Both the position numbers and the translations under genes were made by a program. 64,000 bases of DNA. Origin: Spongilla lacustris. Its lineage: Eukaryota > Porifera > Demospongiae > Spongillida > Spongillidae. Below the pieces are notes generated by a model, which did no database searches, was not told the origin of the DNA, and was given only the letters and a program-made list of their open reading frames with translations. The stretch is taken from contig OX442435.1 in the NCBI GenBank assembly GCA_949361645.1, positions 3,334,220-3,398,219 of the forward strand, given 5' to 3'. Positions 59,925 to 64,000 of this stretch are shown in pieces. How positions within the stretch are numbered: the stretch's first letter is position 1; each line of letters begins with the position of its first letter.

Positions 59925-61730
59925 GTTGCCAGACCTTACTATTTTTATGAAACTGCACAAGAATGCCCTTCAGAGCACCTAAAGCTTTGCTTGCTCTCAT
60001 GATTGCTTGTGGTGTTTTATTAGCACCTAGATGACCCACTGCATCTTTTATAAGACAGTTGAGATGCTCCATATGTAGATCAGCAGGTATGTTACATCCT
60101 TGTCCACCTTCATTATTAATGAAGCGTCCCCACAACATTAGTTCAGCATACATGGAGGCAAGATGTAGTAATATTGCATTAAAAAGTTAAATGCCTCAAT
60201 GCAATAGTTTTTATGCCGTGTAGCTCGAAAGATAATACAAAAGTAATTCAGCATCGGAGTATTCTGGTGCCATCTCCTTTTCTGTATTGTGTCTTTGAAT
60301 TCAAGCAGGAGCAATCCAAGAAACATAGTCTCTTTAGCATATTCCAAAACATGGTCTGCTGTACCAGTGTCTTTATTTGACACTGTGGAGAAAGCAACAC
60401 AGACCTTCTGGCTTATAGTAACGTGGCGATAGTATGAATAATGAGCAGGTCCCTTTGTGGTCTGGGCCGCTGGCCGCGGCGCAAGCGAACCAGCCGGACT
60501 GTAGAAGTTTCTAGAAAGAAGTTTTATGTCTATATATATTGTATGTGTGCATGTGTGTTTTCAAAGTTGTTTTGTCCTATCGGCTGGTGACCTTGATAGC
60601 GTCGACATCACGTCCACGTGCCTCCATCCTGAACTTCCGTCTCCCTGAGGTTCAGGCTACTACATAGCTACACAGTGTCTTTACAATACACGTTATACAG
60701 CTGCCAATTGGTCATCACAGGATATGATCTCTGTTTATAACTCGTTTATGTCTCATACTCCTTCTGCATGAATTGAAACTGATATAACATAAGCTACTAT
60801 GACTAATTCGATGAACTCCACAAGCTGTGAGATCTTTGGTGACATCCGACACAACATTCCTCCGGTTAATGATGTTCCATAGCTGAAATAGTGTCCCTCC
60901 CTCCATTGCTGAGCGAGACTTGTACAGCCTTCCGCATATCACCTATATAAAATACATTCATAGATACATGTATATTGTATAAACTGTTACAACACAATAC
61001 TTTATAGACTGTCTGGTATCTCCCCTTTTTCATGCCTGCTATGTTCATCTACATTATGTCATCTCATTTGAAGCTGTTTTTGGGAATGCAGGCCTCTAGA
61101 ATTCCAATGAGAACAGGGGCTACACTTTTGAGGGAAGTGTAGTGTCTATCAGAAGAATGGGAGGCCATGTCCTTGCGACTTGCACCTTTCACAGTACATG
61201 TACATGTACACTTCCTGATAATGCTCTTCATTTCGCTCGTATCATCATCTGTATCCTCCCTACAAGATCCTTCTTCATAACTGCAGATTGCAGTAAGTGC
61301 TTTGGTAAAGCTTGCTTTGAGTTGTGACCTAAGAACCTGCATATCGCTTCTCTTGATGGTGACACGGCATATCTTTTCTCAAGTCTGCCTTCATAGGTCA
61401 CAACAACCTATATATAATAAAACATATAACAAAACATATATACTATATTCTCATAAATATGTCAATACCTTTACTGCACTAGACCCTTGTGGAAGGCTGT
61501 CAGCTGAATGCTTAGTTCCTAGTCGACTTGGAGATACTGAAGCACCATTGTCTATTTTGAGACGAAACCAACTTATTTCTTAATTTCTCCTTCAAAGTCA
61601 AGTATGTAGCAGTGAGATTGAAGCACTTCTTGCATACAAATCCAGACCCGTACTCTTTCACTACATCCTTCTTTATTATCCTAACTGTATCACAACCTAA
61701 GTCAACTAATACAGCTCGGCGATGTTCCAA
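59925..61730 (-). pseudogene. DUF6589-family protein gene, frameshifted
   Basis: Minus-strand gene of a family common in invertebrate and fungal mobile or repetitive loci; function unknown. The N-terminal piece at 61730-61560 holds a zinc-binding-like VCKKCFNLTATYLTLKEKLR. A frameshift leads into KIDNGASVSPSRLGTKHSAD (to ~61470), spliced to VVTYEGRLEKRYAVSPSREA (61408-61230). At ~61150-61070 is SLKSVAPVLIGILEAC. The C-terminal DUF6589 core at 60381-59925 reads VLEYAKETMFLGLLLLEFKD, KNYCIEAFNFLMQYYYILPP, then after a one-base frameshift near 60145 AELMLWGRFIN and IPADLHMEHLNCLIKD, LGANKTPQAIMRASKALGAL. The middle (60940-60715) is only weakly assignable. Frameshifts make it a likely pseudogene. 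It converges on the RecQ-like fragment, ~260 bp apart. Confidence 0.65.
60420..60714. other. GC-richer insert in the DUF6589 gene
   Basis: About 300 bases, with GGCCGCTGGCCGCGGCGCAA near 60470, between the C-terminal and middle coding pieces. Probably an intron or inserted repeat. No feature recognised. Confidence 0.35.
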
Positions 61731-61772
61731 CCGAGGGCTATCAAGACACCTTGTCTCTTTGATTCCAAAATG

Positions 61773-62647
61773 TACGGTGGCCCGGTAGGTCGCGCACTAA
61801 GACAGTTGCGCCACGCACTACTTGAAGTTTGCACCGCGCACTAGTTGAGGTTTGCACCGTGCACAGCGCACTAGTTGAGATTTGCACCGCGCACTAGTTG
61901 AGATTTGCACCGCGCACTAGTTGAGGTTTGCACCGCGCACTAGTCCGGGTTTGCACCACGCACTAATTGAGGTTTGCACCCAGCACTAGTTGAGGTTAGC
62001 ACAGCGCACTAGTCGAGATTTGCACTGCGCACTGACTATGGGATGGCGAATGGTTTGGTTACGTCACTAACTATTAAAGCGGCTATTAACAAACAGTTCG
62101 AAGTTCTAATGCTCTAATGCTGCACCGAAACGATCCAGAGGTCTTTCGTTGCCTCCAATATACTAGTTGGGCGTAGGTCGGGTATTTAATCAAGCCCATA
62201 CCAGGTACACATACCCGACCTTCTCCCAAAACGCGAAGGTCAGGCTACGCCCAACTAGTATATTGGAGGCAACGAAAGACCTCTGGATCGTTTCGGTGCA
62301 GCATTAGAGCATTAGAACTTCGAACTGTTTGTTAATAGCCGCTTTAATAGTTAGTGACGTAACCAAACCATTCGCCATCCCATAGTCAGTGCGCAGTGCA
62401 AATCTCGACTAGTGCGCTGTGCTAACCTCAACTAGTGCTGGGTGCTAACCTCAACTAGTGCTGGGTGCAAACCTCAATTAGTGCGCGGTGCAAACCTCAA
62501 CTAGTGCGCGGTGCAAATCTCAACTAGTGCGCGGTGCAAATCTCAACTAGTGCGCTGTGCACGGTGCAACCTCAACTAGTGCGCGGTGCAAACTTCAAGT
62601 AGTGCGTGGCGCAACTGTCTTAGTGCGCGACCTACCGGGCCACCGTA
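61773..62647. mobile_element. 875-bp foldback element with 6-bp target duplication
   Basis: Begins TACGGTGGCCCGGTAGGTCG and ends with its reverse complement. The two halves (61773-62170 and 62250-62647) are near-perfect inverted copies. Each arm has a subterminal array of a ~23-bp unit (GTTGAGGTTTGCACCGCGCA plus CTA), about ten copies. The outer loop region is a second hairpin around ACTAGTTGGGCGTAGGTCGG. AAAATG flanks both sides (61767-61772 and 62648-62653), a 6-bp target-site duplication. No coding content. Typical of a long-inverted-repeat foldback or MITE-like element; superfamily unknown. Confidence 0.93.
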
Positions 62648-62812
62648 AAAATGGGAGCAACGCACACTTTGCAGTGATTCATATTTCATTAATGAAAAGA
62701 TAGTAGGTGCTGGTGTAACACCTCATTACGGAGCTACATGTATTTGATGTCATGTTTGAAATGATGTCGTGTCTACAATATATTGTCCAGAACATATGGA
62801 CTTGAGCGTTTT

Positions 62813-62889
62813 CCCAGACCCACTTTTCACGTAGCGGTGATGTAATCCATCCGCTGCTGTGAAAATCTGGGTTTGGGTACGAGACTAGT
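62813..62889. mobile_element. Short hairpin element (MITE-A), fourth copy
   Basis: CCCAGACCCACTTTTCACGT, then AGCGGTGATGTAATCCATCC, then GCTGCTGTGAAAATCTGGG, ending GGGTACGAGACTAG. The best-preserved copy; inner arms TTTTCAC/GTGAAAA. Confidence 0.8.
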
Positions 62890-64000
62890 GAGACACTACT
62901 ACATTCTTTACCAACAGCGTATTGTTACAAACCCCCCAAACCACTCATACATGCCATAACTTGTAAACATGTAGTAACGAAAAGTTTAGAATTGGACACA
63001 AATAACTAGATAAGAAGCCAAGTCAATAAGCTGAATAGGACTTCCGACAATCAAAACTAATAGACACCAACGCGAACCTCTAGAAAAACGAGAAACCCAA
63101 GTTCAAGAAAATGGTGTAACTGTCAAGCATATAGCGTGACGTCACTATGCAATATGTATAGCATTGCAAATTGCGCATGCGCAATACTATTTCGTGAATA
63201 AATTAACATCTTTATGACCCATCAATTCAGTATATACTGATGCATGTTTCCATTGCTGGAGTTTGATGGAGGCCGTCCTAAATTTTGTCGCGGTAACGCT
63301 ACTTTCTTGTTGCGCTAATGCGACAAACCGCCAGGTGTCGGGGGGTTAAGTCACAATTCTAAGTCACAATTTCTTGGTCAATCTATGATTAATTCCATTG
63401 CAGCCTTTTGTTGCAGGTTTTAATTTCTTTATCAATTGACAAGACATTCCAGTTAATATGCCTACATGTAAGCAGCACACAACAAAATTTTACTGTGAAT
63501 CAAAGGTGTGGCTCTTGTACACATACCAATTATCTAGTTATGAACCACCCTTGCTTTGGCTTGTTGTCAAAAGCTTAACAAGAACCTGAACATGCTTTCT
63601 CCGGTGGAATTTGACCACTTGAGTGCAAAGCATTCCAGCTTCAACTAGGGTCAGTGCATATTACATGTATGATACAATCCTCAAGCTAACTTACGCATAT
63701 ACACAAGTACATGTATATATATATATCGAGAGTTACGGCAGTAACTCTCATATAGGATTTGTGCCGTATCATGAAATCATTTAAAAAACGCGTCCGGCGT
63801 ATAACTCACGAACCGAGAAACGGATAGTGTCGCTCTTTATTGCTATCGATCCACAATGGAAATACGATCATTTTCATGTTTTGTTCCAGTCGCCAAACCG
63901 TTTACTTTAAGAGAACAAAAAAGCTCGTAGTTCTCGTTCCCAGACCGTAATTTGTCCATAGTCGTCGTCGTCTTTATGGGTGAGTATAACTCGAGATAGG
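62890..64000. other. Right-edge region without recognised gene
   Basis: No domain-bearing ORF. A perfect 10-base hairpin, GAGAGTTACGGCAGTAACTC plus TC, lies at ~63729-63750 after a (TA)n block, and the sequence after it changes character (more CpG). This is possibly the left end of another large element that continues beyond the window. Confidence 0.4.

Noticed and set aside
1..64000. tRNA, rRNA or other structured RNA genes; bacterial-style promoters, ribosome-binding sites and operons
   Set aside because: No tRNA A/B-box cloverleaf or rRNA core sequence was noticed by eye, and prokaryotic signals do not apply to this spliced eukaryotic DNA.

Overview
The window is animal genomic DNA. It has spliced genes with GT-AG introns, metazoan-type protein families (an ADAM metalloprotease and a CAS1-domain sialate O-acetyltransferase-like membrane protein), and a dense population of eukaryotic transposons. 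Short introns, the very frequent palindromic ACATGT motif and the mix of DUF6589, RecQ-like, hAT and large DUF7869-like elements would suit an early-branching or marine invertebrate such as a demosponge. That placement is inference; no marker gene fixes the taxon.

Layout. 1-4.57 kb: minus-strand ADAM gene, ten recognisable exons from the prodomain to the disintegrin domain, running off the left edge. 4.6-8.07 kb: no recognisable gene. 8.07-9.67 kb: minus-strand broken gene with a RAG1-type RING finger, split by a 22-bp minisatellite. 10.128-26.134 kb: one ~16-kb transposon with matching termini, whose arms form a giant imperfect palindrome centred near 21.3 kb. The left arm holds an intact 875-codon transposase-like gene and a 4-kb minisatellite. 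The right arm holds a mirror-image, internally deleted relic of the same gene. 27.32-29.22 kb: a dead hAT element with an 8-bp target duplication. 30.2-30.55 kb: a loose end of a relative of the 16-kb element.

31.2-53.96 kb: eight minus-strand exons with compatible splice phases form a CASD1-like multi-spanning membrane protein. Its largest intron (~16.5 kb, 35.92-52.38 kb) is packed with repeats: a 2.1-kb terminal-inverted-repeat element, an ~8.5-kb array of degenerate ~0.43-0.6-kb tandem monomers, a Ty3/gypsy integrase relic, a non-LTR reverse transcriptase relic and a broken DUF4371/hAT transposase. A relative of the 2.1-kb element sits in the next intron. 55.8-61.75 kb: RecQ-like helicase pieces and an OrsD-like zinc-finger ORF on the plus strand face a frameshifted DUF6589 gene on the minus strand. 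61.77-62.65 kb: an 875-bp foldback element with a 6-bp target duplication. Very short hairpin elements with a shared terminus are scattered through the window.

Only the ADAM gene, the CASD1-like gene and the 875-codon transposase look potentially functional. Nearly everything else is mobile DNA or its debris. Exon boundaries were read by eye from splice signals and protein homology; no alignment or transcript data were available.
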